DNA from: Linum tenue
Taxonomy: Eukaryota; Streptophyta; Magnoliopsida; Malpighiales; Linaceae
Reading direction: 5' to 3'
Length of the DNA: 64,000 nt
Assembly: GCA_946122785.1 (NCBI GenBank)
Contig: CAMGYJ010000006.1
Coordinates: 52,472,066 to 52,536,065 of the forward strand
Under the pieces are notes generated by a model. It was not told the DNA's origin. It saw nothing but the letters and a program-made list of their open reading frames with translations, and did no database searches. Shown here one piece after another: positions 22,238-31,944 of the stretch; within the stretch, counting starts at the first letter, position 1; every line of letters begins with the position of its first letter. A program made the translations under genes and the position numbers.

Positions 22238-23668
22238 CTACTGAATGCTACGCCGACCTACAAACCGAATACTAAACCCAGAGTGTAGGGCAAAAAAATG
22301 CACGATTTCTTCAAGAATAGCCCCTACCCGATTATCACTGGTATCCGCCCGAATAATCTTTTCAATAATCACTTTGGCATCACCTTCAAACCTTACTTCT
22401 GTGATTCCATGGCCCAGACACCATAAGATTGCCTCCCGGAGCACTAGTAATTCCACCACCATAGGATCACAATCAACGGAATTTGAATCCCATTAGCCAT
22501 TAGGACAACCCTAGTTGGGCTCATAATAACTATCCCACCTACTGAATGCGACCCACTCCTTGTAGCCTCATCCTACATACAAACCAACATATTCGTCTCC
22601 ACAGGGGCCAAATGTTGCAGTCAAGGGATGGAAGGCTGAGGCATTCGATCCACCGACAAACTTACCCACTCGTCATATTGCTGGTGAAACTGACGCATCA
22701 AGGCTGGTATCCCACACTGTTTGCCTTCAAAGACAACCCAGTTACGAGATCGCCAAATCCTCCATAAGATAGCAACCACTGCCATGAACAGAGAAGGTTG
22801 ATGAATCAACGTCATCATCCTCTTCTAAAAGAGAGGGAAAGTGTGACGAGGTAACCCTTGCCCAAGATAATCTAGTCCTGCATAATCCCAAAGGGCGCGC
22901 GCCACCGGGCAATACAGAAACAGGTGCTCTAGTGTTTCGAGTTCAACCCAACAAACCGGGCACCTAGGGAGCCCAGGGACATCCTTTTCCATTAGGGCTT
23001 CAGTAGTTGGTAGGATACGGTGAAAGATTTGCCAGACAAACACCTTCAATTTCGGCGGAATTTTGGCCTCCCATAAACGAATCCAACTAGTCCTATCCAT
23101 CCAACTAGCCATGGACCGCCATCGACCCTTGCGCTTATCAAGTAGAACAACAAGGTAATAAGCAGATTTAACCGTAAATATCTATTCAGTCGTTTCATGC
23201 CAGATTAGTATATCCTCCACATTCTGACGCGGAAGAGGAATATCTTTGATGGCACGACAAGTAAACGTGTCAAACCACTGACTTAACTTCCAGTCAGACC
23301 AACGCCCTTCCCCTTGACAGATAACCTCAGCTACTGGTGGGTCTCCCCCATCCGGTAACACTATAGGGTTATACACCGGGGTAGAGGGATGTAATCGTGG
23401 GACCCAGTTTGAAAGAAGTAACAAAGCAGAACGCCATTACCAATATGCCATCGAAGCCCCCGTCTCCAACAACTGCCTACCATAGAGGATACTTTGCCAA
23501 CCCCAAGATGGGCGATACCGAGCCGTAGCAGCGAGGAAAGACCCCACCGGAAAATATTTTCTTTTGTAAACCTGAGCCAGTAGAGATTGGGGTTCATTAA
23601 GGATTGGAGTTCATTAAGGATACGCCAACCAATGTTGGCTAACAAGGCCTGATTAAAATGTTCAAACT
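22238..23668 (-). mobile_element. LINE (plant L1) 3' fragment: end of RT ORF, zinc-finger and RNase H-like domains
   Basis: Reading down the minus strand from 23668: ALLANIGWRIL, a region with WVPRLHP, the zf-RVT domain (PPKLKVFVWQIFHRILPT and CPVC-H-C, 22850-23110), WRIWRSRNWVVFEGK and an RNase H-like end (LLVLREAILWCL, FEGDAKVI) down to FVGRR. Several frameshifts and stops. The same order and near-identical words occur at 45690-47100, so both come from one LINE family. The fragment lacks both ends: no endonuclease, no RT core, no 3' tail. Confidence 0.88.
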
Positions 23669-24009
23669 AATTAGCTAATTACTTTAGACATGAATTGCAT
23701 GTATTATTAACTTATCTAAATTCTGTGCACTCATATTTTACATAGTATATGACGTACTTAACAATTTTTTATAGCTATTTTACATTATGCGTAAAAAACA
23801 TACACTTTTACGCTTTGATTCTACGCTTTACGATTTTACTCTTTTTTCGCTTTTAAATAGAATCACACTTTTGACTGCATTGCCTGTAATTAAGCTTTAT
23901 GCAGTCTGACACTTCCTTTGAACTTCTCTTTCGTAAATTCCCACAATTCTCTTGTAATTCCCTTTATGACAACCCATCTCTTTCGTAAATTCCCACAATT
24001 CTCTTGTTA

Positions 24010-24425
24010 TACACCGGGCATTGCCTGTAAACAAGTAGTTCTTAACTTTCAAGTGTTTAAACCTTAATTCCTCCAAAATCTTGAGATGGGTTGCAAAGAG
24101 CTCCTCTCCTTCAGCGGTTTTTTAAATCCAAGACTGATCACTATCTAGTATTTCTTTGATCTGAGTAGATTTGTCATCAACAATGTCTAAGTGCTCATAA
24201 TATCCATAAGATTTTGGGATGCATACCTGAGCACTACTGCTGCTGTCACTCATTAATTCTTTTTGCAACACTCACTTACCCTTGTGATCTTCACACACCT
24301 TTTGTTGAAAACATACCTCACAAGGAACTCACGTGTTCCCCTGAATCCATATCTCAAATGCATTCACTCAAACTCTATTGCACAAACGTAGTTACAACTT
24401 GCTTTGAGTTCTTTGATACCATAAT
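24010..24425 (-). pseudogene. Degraded Copia gag start and primer site (old element remnant)
   Basis: Minus strand: TGGTATCAAAGAACTC, a primer-site-like sequence (plus 24406-24421), is followed by a start region MSDSSSSAQVCIP, an in-frame stop after SDQSWI, then LKILEELRFKHLKVKNYLF, which matches the helix pattern of Copia Gag (KLKDLKVKNYLFQ). The piece ends near 24010. Its LTR would lie at about 24425-24568 and be interrupted by the young Copia insertion, but I cannot delimit it. A 30-bp duplication (TCTTTCGTAAATTCCCACAA) also occurs at about 23929 and 23980. Confidence 0.5.
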
Positions 24426-24568
24426 GTAGAGCTCAACTTTTTGCAAGTTGACAAAACATTATTGAACCTTGGTAGAAAAACATAAGTACTCGACCTCGGC
24501 TATTATCCAAGCCACTACTAGCTGCCTATAACTCAAATCCCATGTTTGCAGCTCACTACCAACTAAAT

Positions 24569-24822
24569 TATTGGACTGTATTTATGGTTGTCGTTTTATG
24601 GTGATGCCTTTTGTAATTTGCCCATATACCCACGTTATGGTTGAGTGGTATATAGGGCTGGGTTTTGCGGGTGTAAGGGTTAAGAAACCCTAGCCGAAAC
24701 TATCATACTACAGACTAGTGATTTTTCTCTCGAGAGCCATGCTCTCCGTGGATTAGTCCCGGTTTCCGGGGATACCACGTAAATCCGTGTGTTCTTTCTT
24801 TTCCGCAATCATCTATTTTACA
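24569..24822 (+). repeat. Copia 5' LTR
   Basis: 254 bp with a TATA box (TATATAG at 24649-24655), followed directly by the primer-binding site. Confidence 0.96.
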
Positions 24823-24866
24823 TGGTATCAGAGCTATACGATTCAAGACTTTCTGTTTAGATCATC

Positions 24867-27800
24867 ATGGGTGACGAAGTGTCTGGCGGCGGCGGGACAT
24901 CGGTTGCCAATCTGGGCGACGAGGCTATCCCGCTTAGCTCTCCTCTGTATCTTCATCCCTTGGAGAATCCTGCTCAACTGTTTGGCAGTGATTTATTGAC
25001 TGATTTGAACTATGGTGAATGGGTTAACGATCTCACCGAAACTCTTATTGCGAAGAACAAGCTCGCCTTTGTGGACGGGACGCTACCGCGTGCTACTGCT
25101 GGGTCCGCCCGCCACCAGGAGGCTTGGGATCGCTGTGATGCTACGGTCAAGGGCTGGTTGAAGACCGCCATGTCTCGTGAAGTACGCAACAGTGTGCGTA
25201 ATGCCGCTACCTCCCGCGCCATCTGGATCGATCTTCAGAAGCGATTCAGCCGCGGTTCTGCTCAGCGCGCCTACGAGTTGCGCCGCACTCTTGCTGCGTT
25301 ACGTCAAGAAAAACTCTCCGTTTCAGCTTTTTATACCAAGCTTCATTCCCTTTGGGACGAACAGGATGCTGTCGACGGGACGCCGCGATGCACTTGTCAA
25401 GGATGCACGTGCGGCGGGTGCAGTTGTAATATTGCGGCCCGATTTCAGGCGAAGCGTGAGTCCGAGCGACTGTTTGATTTCCTTCTCGGCCTCGATGACG
25501 GTTATTCCGTGGTTCGCTCGCAGATACTCGGCACTCGCCCCACTCCTTCACTCGCTGACGCCTATCAGACCATCTCGGCAGAGGAGCAGCATAGCCTCCT
25601 CACTAGTAACCGTCGTCCCGTCGTGGACACTGCTGCTTTTCAGGCGAACTCGGACGCAGATCCTCCAAAAGAAGAACGAGAACGTCTTCGCTGCTCGCAT
25701 TGCAACAAGCTTGGGCATGCACGCGAGACGTGCTATCGCTTAATTGGTTTTCCCCCGGGCCATCCTCGTGCGAAGCAGGGGGAGGATCGGCCTTCTGGTT
25801 CTCGTCGGTCCAAGGCAGCCCATGTTGAGCCGGAGCCTTCTGATGATAGTCCTTTCCCGGGCCTCACCGCGGCTCAATTCGCTCAGCTGAAGCAGTTTCT
25901 CTCGGCACCACCTTCATCCTCGGCGTCTGAGCCCACAGCGCATATGGCGGGTAATTCCTCTGAACTGTATGAATGGTTGATCGATAGTGGTTGTAATGAA
26001 CACATTGTCCATGATGCCAGTTGGTTAAGTTCGGTTGATTCTCAGTCTACGATGTCTAAGGTTCAGATTCCTGATGGGACAGGAATCCCGGTTAAGGGGG
26101 TTGGTTCAGTCAATTTATCTGATTTATTAAGTCTCGACAGGGTGTTACATGTGCCAGATTTCAGATGTAACCTTCTCTCTGTGAGTCGATTGACTAAGGA
26201 TCATAATGTAGCCGTGACCTTTTTGCATGACTTCTGCGTGATTCAGGCCTTACCTTCCAGGACGCTGATTGGCGTCGGTAAGCTCCAAGATGGACTCTAT
26301 TATCTCCGTCGCAGCTCACCTGGTTTGGCTCCGCAGGCTTGCAAGGTTGCTGGTCATGGTGGTGCGGCCGAGGAGCTCTGGCACGGTCGTTTGGGCCATC
26401 CTGCTACTGATCGCTTGATGTATTTGAAGGATTCTTTGGGTTGTAACTTGGATTCTCGGCATGTTTCTCCTTGTGACTCTTGTTTACGTGCTAAACAGAC
26501 ACGCACCCCCTTTCCTTCTAGTTCCATCAAGACTACTGGTTGTTTTGATCTCATTCATGTGGATATTTGGGGTCCGTCTCGTACTCCTGCCTTAGATGGG
26601 TCTCGTTATTTTCTGACCATAGTCGACGATTTTAGCCGCTCAACCTGGGTTTACTTGATGAAATTTAAATCTGATGTGGAGCGCTACCTTCGCTTATTTT
26701 TTGAGCTTGTTCGCACCCAGTATGGTCGGATGGTTCGTCGTATACAGGCCGATAATGGTCTGGAATTCCAGACTGCCTCTCTTCGTCTTTATTACGAGGA
26801 GCATGGCATCGTTCTGCAGACCTCCTGTACTGACACTCCGCAGCAGAACGGTGTCGTGGAGCGTAAGCACCGTCATCTACTAGAGACTGCTCGAGCCCTC
26901 ATGTTTCATGCTGGTCTTCCTGTTCGGTTTTGGGGCGATTGTGTGCTTGCTGCAGGATATTTGATCAATCGCCTGCCGTCGCCGGTCATTGGCATGATCA
27001 CTCCCTATGAGCGCCTGTTGGGGCGGCCTCCCCCGTACTCTCACCTTCGAACTTTTGGCTGCCTCGCGTATACCAAGGACACTCACCATAGCCTCGACAA
27101 GTTTGCTAGTCGTGGTCGTCCCGGCATTTTTCTCGGCTATCCTGGCTCGCAGAAAGGTTACCGTGTGTTTGATCTCACGACGCGTAAGGTTCTGGTTTCC
27201 CGTGATGTCCATTTCCTGGAGACGTTTTTCCCATTTCTTGGCAGCTCGCCTTCTACTTCTCCTCCTGTTCGTGCCCCTTCTTCTGTTCCTCGTGGGTTGC
27301 ATGATGATTTTCCCATGCATGCATTACGTCGCGAGGGGGAGCTCGCGCATTCAGTGCCCACATCGGATCCTGAGCCAGCCGATGATCTTATTGGGATTGA
27401 GACCTCCTCTCCCAATGCGACTGAGGCCCTCGACGGGATTGAGAACTCCTCTCCCGCCGCGGCTGAGACCTCCTCGCCCCTTGCTGACCTGGCTGCTTCC
27501 GAAGGTGGCTCTACTGCACCTCTGCCGGAGCCTCGGCGTAATCCACCTCGTGTTCGCCGCCCTCCTGCTCGCCTCCAATCTTATGATGTTGAGCTTCCCG
27601 GTACGTCTTCGCATCATGTGGAGTTTCCTATCTCTGATTATGTTAGCTATCATCGTTTTTCGGCTAACCACTGTGCTTTTTTGGCTGCCATGACATCGTT
27701 GGTTGAGCCGCGACATTTCTCTCAAGCTGCTCGTTATCAACAATGGCGTGACGCCATGCAGAAAGAGATAGATGCCCTTGTTGCCAACGGGACCTGGACG

Positions 27801-29240
27801 TTGGAACCACTGCCCCCTGGCAAACGTTTGATAGACTGCAAATGGGTCTACAAAATCAAGTACTATCCCGATGGCTCTATCGAACGCTTCAAAGCCCGTC
27901 TCGTTGCCAAAGGATTCACCCAGTTGGAGGGGATTGATTTTCACGACACTTTTGCTCCGGTGGCCAAACTTGTTACCGTGCGTGTACTTCTTGCTGTTGC
28001 TGCCCAGAGGGGTTGGTCTCTGCATCAACTCGATGTCAACAACGCCTTTCTCCATGGTGATCTTGACGAAGAGGTCTACATGCGTGTCCCTCCCGGGTTT
28101 GCACAGAATGGTGATACTCGTGTTTGCCGTCTGCGGAAGTCATTATATGGACTCCGCCAGGCCTCTCGGAATTGGTATGCGAAGTTCACTGAGGCGTTGG
28201 TTGAGTTTGGCTTCGTTGTTTCTCGGGCTGACCCGTCCCTCTTCATCTATGAGGCATCCGGTGTCTACGTCGCCGCCTTGATTTACGTGGATGATGTTGT
28301 CTTAACCGGTGATGACATTGATACCATCACTCGTGTCAAGACCTTTCTGCATGACCGCTTCAGTATCAAGGATTTGGGGCCTCTTAAGTACTTTCTTGGC
28401 ATCGAGGTTGCCCGCTCTCCTGACGGTATTGTCCTTTGCCAGCGTAAATATACTCTTGATATATTAGCTGATGCTGGCCTCGGTGCTGCTCGTCCTAGTG
28501 GGTTCCCCATGGAGCAGAATCATACCCTTACTCGCCCCAATGAGGACCGCGCGGATGATGTCCGCTCTTATCGTCGTCTCATTGGACGGCTTCTTTATCT
28601 TACTATCACTCGTCCGGACATTGCTTACTCGGTTAATGTGCTCAGTCAGTTTGTTCATGCTCCCAGTCCTGCTCACGTTGCTGCTGCTCAGCGTGTGCTC
28701 CGCTATCTCAAAGCGGCTCCAGGTCAAGGTCTCTTCTTTCCTTCTACTGGTTCTTTGGAGCTTACTGCTTATTGTGATGCAGATTGGGCAGGCTGTCAGA
28801 CCACTCGTCGTTCTATGACTGGGTACTATATTCAGCTGGGTGGGGCTCCCGTCTCTTGGCGTGCCAAGAAACAACGAGTTGTCTCCCGGTCGTCGGCGGA
28901 GGCCGAATATCGCGCCATGGCCAGTGCTACCAGTGAGATTCTATGGCTCCGATTTCTTCTTGGTGAACTCCGTGTTCCACAACGTGCGCCTACAGTGCTT
29001 CATTGTGACAATCAAGCGGCGCTTCACATCGCTGCCAATCCTGTTTTCCATGAACGCACCAAGCATGTTGAGATGGACTGTCATTTTGTTCGTGAGCGTG
29101 TTGCTTCCGGTGAAATTGCCCCTCGCAAGGTTCATACCAGTTCCCAGCTAGCGGACATCTTCACCAAGGCACTAGGCACCGATCAGTTCCATACCTTGTT
29201 GTCCAAGCTTGGCATTTGTAACCTGCATGCTTCAGCTTGA
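24867..29240 (+). CDS. Copia Gag-Pol polyprotein, 1457 aa, intact
   Basis: Domains in order: N-terminal Gag of the plant Copia type (LHPLENPAQLF, LNYGEW, residues 28-200) with an unusual Cys cluster CTCQGCTCGGCSC (about 172-184); CCHC knuckle CSHC-H-C (about 276-289); aspartic protease with DSGCNEH (about 372); integrase with H-H-C-C (LWHGRLGHP, CDSCLRAK, about 504-545), D-D-E core (HVDIWGP, QADNGLEF, NGVVERKH); reverse transcriptase from IDCKWVYKIKY with the YVDDVV catalytic box (about 1139); RNase H (YCDADWAG, SSAEAEYRAM, HCDNQAAL) to the C-terminus. There is no stop or frameshift. The ATG lies 44 bases after the LTR and the stop 7 bases before the 3' LTR. The Gag type suggests an Ale/Retrofit-like lineage. 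The superfamily is certain, the lineage is not. Confidence 0.97.
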   Translation: MGDEVSGGGGTSVANLGDEAIPLSSPLYLHPLENPAQLFGSDLLTDLNYGEWVNDLTETLIAKNKLAFVDGTLPRATAGSARHQEAWDRCDATVKGWLKTAMSREVRNSVRNAATSRAIWIDLQKRFSRGSAQRAYELRRTLAALRQEKLSVSAFYTKLHSLWDEQDAVDGTPRCTCQGCTCGGCSCNIAARFQAKRESERLFDFLLGLDDGYSVVRSQILGTRPTPSLADAYQTISAEEQHSLLTSNRRPVVDTAAFQANSDADPPKEERERLRCSHCNKLGHARETCYRLIGFPPGHPRAKQGEDRPSGSRRSKAAHVEPEPSDDSPFPGLTAAQFAQLKQFLSAPPSSSASEPTAHMAGNSSELYEWLIDSGCNEHIVHDASWLSSVDSQSTMSKVQIPDGTGIPVKGVGSVNLSDLLSLDRVLHVPDFRCNLLSVSRLTKDHNVAVTFLHDFCVIQALPSRTLIGVGKLQDGLYYLRRSSPGLAPQACKVAGHGGAAEELWHGRLGHPATDRLMYLKDSLGCNLDSRHVSPCDSCLRAKQTRTPFPSSSIKTTGCFDLIHVDIWGPSRTPALDGSRYFLTIVDDFSRSTWVYLMKFKSDVERYLRLFFELVRTQYGRMVRRIQADNGLEFQTASLRLYYEEHGIVLQTSCTDTPQQNGVVERKHRHLLETARALMFHAGLPVRFWGDCVLAAGYLINRLPSPVIGMITPYERLLGRPPPYSHLRTFGCLAYTKDTHHSLDKFASRGRPGIFLGYPGSQKGYRVFDLTTRKVLVSRDVHFLETFFPFLGSSPSTSPPVRAPSSVPRGLHDDFPMHALRREGELAHSVPTSDPEPADDLIGIETSSPNATEALDGIENSSPAAAETSSPLADLAASEGGSTAPLPEPRRNPPRVRRPPARLQSYDVELPGTSSHHVEFPISDYVSYHRFSANHCAFLAAMTSLVEPRHFSQAARYQQWRDAMQKEIDALVANGTWTLEPLPPGKRLIDCKWVYKIKYYPDGSIERFKARLVAKGFTQLEGIDFHDTFAPVAKLVTVRVLLAVAAQRGWSLHQLDVNNAFLHGDLDEEVYMRVPPGFAQNGDTRVCRLRKSLYGLRQASRNWYAKFTEALVEFGFVVSRADPSLFIYEASGVYVAALIYVDDVVLTGDDIDTITRVKTFLHDRFSIKDLGPLKYFLGIEVARSPDGIVLCQRKYTLDILADAGLGAARPSGFPMEQNHTLTRPNEDRADDVRSYRRLIGRLLYLTITRPDIAYSVNVLSQFVHAPSPAHVAAAQRVLRYLKAAPGQGLFFPSTGSLELTAYCDADWAGCQTTRRSMTGYYIQLGGAPVSWRAKKQRVVSRSSAEAEYRAMASATSEILWLRFLLGELRVPQRAPTVLHCDNQAALHIAANPVFHERTKHVEMDCHFVRERVASGEIAPRKVHTSSQLADIFTKALGTDQFHTLLSKLGICNLHASA

Positions 29241-29247
29241 GGGGGAG

Positions 29248-29501
29248 TATTGGACTGTATTTATGGTTGTCGTTTTATGGTGATGCCTTTTGTAATTTGC
29301 CCATATACCCACGTTATGGTTGAGTGGTATATAGGGCTGGGTTTTGCGGGTGTAAGGGTTAAGAAACCCTAGCCGAAACTATCATACTACAGACTAGTGA
29401 TTTTTCTCTCGAGAGCCATGCTCTCCGTGGATTAGTCCCGGTTTCCGGGGATACCACGTAAATCCGTGTGTTCTTTCTTTTCCGCAATCATCTATTTTAC
29501 A
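29248..29501 (+). repeat. Copia 3' LTR
   Basis: 254 bp, identical to the 5' LTR. Preceded by the purine tract GAGGGGGAG and followed by TAAAT. Confidence 0.97.
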
Positions 29502-29587
29502 TAAATAGCTAACATAACTCCATACTTTAGCCGAAAGCTCTCAACAAACTTGACAAGACTCAAATGGAACTATTTCAAAAACTTAAA

Positions 29588-30716
29588 GGGGTCGTTTGGA
29601 TAAGGGTTTTTTATCAGGGATTTTAACACATTCCCCCATCATCCCGGATTTAGACTAATTAACTCGTTTGGAAAGTGATAAAAAATTAGTGATTTTAACC
29701 ATTTCGGATTTTGAAAACCTGCTCATGCCGGATTTGAAAATAGCTGATCATGAGCAGCTATTTTGAAATCACTCGTTTTATTTTTGCTTATCCCAAATCT
29801 GTCCTCCCATCTCTTCCACAGCAACCATCGTGTTCTTTTCTTACCTCTCTTCCGGCAATTTCCACGTCCCATCCCAGCCCCAAAAGTTAACAAACCCAAA
29901 ACCCTCCGTCAGCCACAAGCCCAAAACAAAGTATCAACGGTGACGACAACGGTGGCTGAGGTCGAAGAACTAGAGTCGGATTTAGGGTTCTGATTTTTGG
30001 GTTTCGACGATTCATGCTCATCGGCAAGTATCGCCGTCGGAGATTACGAGTGAAGGTGGAGGAGGACCGCCGGGCATCGAATTCTCACCTCGTCAGAAGT
30101 GCCGGCGGGCTCTAAGTTCTGCCATTGATTGACTACTTGCGCCGACGCTCTGGCTCCGTGAAGGACGGGTTCGATTTTGATCAAATATGGAAATCGCAAC
30201 TAGAGATCGATTTGGCGGTGGTGGAGTCTGGGTTTGCGATTGCGGCATGTTCTCGCTGTTTCCATGCTGTTGTTGTTGCTGTCGCAGTGAATTGCAGAAG
30301 CGAAGGATGGTGAATGGTGGCAGGCAGGTTTCAATCTCTCTTCAAAACTGGCTTGGGAATTTAAGGTGTATTCGTTTGTTTCTGGGTTTCACAGGGGATA
30401 AGGGAATCAACGTCAGAGTTCTGCAGACGAGGTAGAAGAATAAGAGTTCTGGGTTGCAAGGTCGCTGGTTTAGCTAGGTCGTCGTATTTGGCCGATCTGT
30501 CAGTTGGTTTTTACCTTTGCATCGAAGGAGGGAGAGGAAGGGGATGAGGTCAAATTAGACTTTGACCTACAATTGGGGTACAAATTCCTCATGTTTAAAC
30601 AAACAAATGAATTGGTTCAAATAACTCATTTAAAATTCCTGGGTTTTTAAGTGAGTGATTTGGATCAAAATCTCTCATAAATCTCTCATATTAAAATCAT
30701 TGATTCAAACGACCCC
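29588..30716. mobile_element. Non-autonomous PIF/Harbinger-like element (1129 bp)
   Basis: The terminal inverted repeat GGGGTCGTTTGGAT pairs with ATTCAAACGACCCC (one mismatch). 3-bp flanking duplication AAA (29585-29587 and 30717-30719). No transposase frame. The interior has a GC-richer stretch (29800-30550) without a recognisable domain, either captured host sequence or a decayed element interior. Confidence 0.75.
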
Positions 30717-30727
30717 AAAGGGACTAC

Positions 30728-31056
30728 GGGGTCGTTTGGAAATTGTGATTCTTCAAATTGATGTATTAGGTCAATTAGTGTGTTATCATTTGATGTATTG
30801 ATTCAATGCATGTATTAGGAAAATACTTTGTTTGGAAGAGCAATGTTGAAACAAAAAGTAGGGTAAACAATCCCTCATTAACAATCTCACCTTTTAGTAG
30901 AGATTTATAATCATTCATTTTGAGTGATTGTAGGTGGGCCCAACAAAAAGATAATGCATGCATTCTAACTCAAAGTGAACAAAAAAACGACTTAATCTTA
31001 TCATTACATGTATTTGCTAAATACCTCACTTCAAATCTCAACCTCCAAACGACCCC
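30728..31056. mobile_element. PIF/Harbinger-like MITE (329 bp)
   Basis: Termini GGGGTCGTTTGGA and TCCAAACGACCCC. 3-bp duplication TAC (30725-30727 and 31057-31059). It lies 11 bp from the previous element and shares its terminal sequence, so the two belong to one TIR family. Confidence 0.85.
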
Positions 31057-31059
31057 TAC

Positions 31060-31944
31060 ATAAACTTTTCCAATGACACAGTTTTGATTTTAAACATAAA
31101 CACTCAATTTTAAACTTCTTCATACTAACTCCAATCTTCTACTACAAGGATTCCAACTCCAACATAAAGAACCATACACTTTGCAAAGAAGCAAATAATC
31201 ATTTGAAAGACCCAAAGGAAACCTTCGGGACCCTTAGGCGCAATAAAGTTTAAACCCCTCAACTCCCTCTTTGTGGTCTCCATTAGAAAGTTCATGAGCA
31301 ACAACATCACTCATAGGCAGATCGAGGCAGACCCCAAATAGATAAACCAGTTATTAGCATGAAGTCACCTAAGATCGCTAAGGAAACCCTGTGCTCTCTA
31401 CAGAAAACTGTAAGATGCTCGAAGTTCCAATGGACCTTGAATGCTCCCAAGCTCTCTTTAAACCTCACAATTCGTCTTTTGACATGATCCATTAAAAGAT
31501 ATAATTTGAACTCGAATAAGATCCAACCAAAACAGAAGAAGTAATTTATTATTTGAGTAAAACCAAAACATTGTTGAATGTTGAGACACATTACTAGACA
31601 TCATCCCTAGTTATAATAAGCACCGCCAGAAAGCTAACGCCTTACTTCCAAAACCACAAGGTGAAATATCATCACTAACCTTCCCTTGGGAAAGGCTAGG
31701 TAATCAATCAACATAGCAGTTGGCCAACCTTCCTCTTATTCTAATTCATCACAATGGTAAGTTATTAGAGATCAACAAGGATTTCAGATCCAGTAGATTT
31801 CAGTGAAGTTGAAATATAACAGTACACCTCAAATTCTGATGCAACCAGAGTCAAAAGCCTAGCTACTCATCCATATTTCAAGTAAACATAACTTCAGCAC
31901 AAAAATGCGTAGCTGAAACCAGTGCAACAAGTATGTAACCTGAT
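31060..31944. other. Intergenic stretch and RPL2 3' flank, nothing recognised
   Basis: AT-rich. The small minus-strand frames at 31125-31591 have no domain I recognise. The part nearest 31944 should be the RPL2 3' untranslated region. Confidence 0.55.

Larger units (their letters stand above)
24569..29501 (+). mobile_element. Complete Ty1/Copia LTR retrotransposon with identical LTRs
   Basis: 5' LTR 24569-24822 and 3' LTR 29248-29501, each 254 bp and identical at every base. 5-bp target duplication TAAAT (24564-24568 and 29502-29506). Initiator-Met primer site TGGTATCAGAGC from 24823. Polypurine tract GAGGGGGAG ending at 29247. The LTRs start TATTGG, where most start TGTTGG, and end TTACA. 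The single large frame is intact, so all parts needed for autonomous movement are present. Confidence 0.97.
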
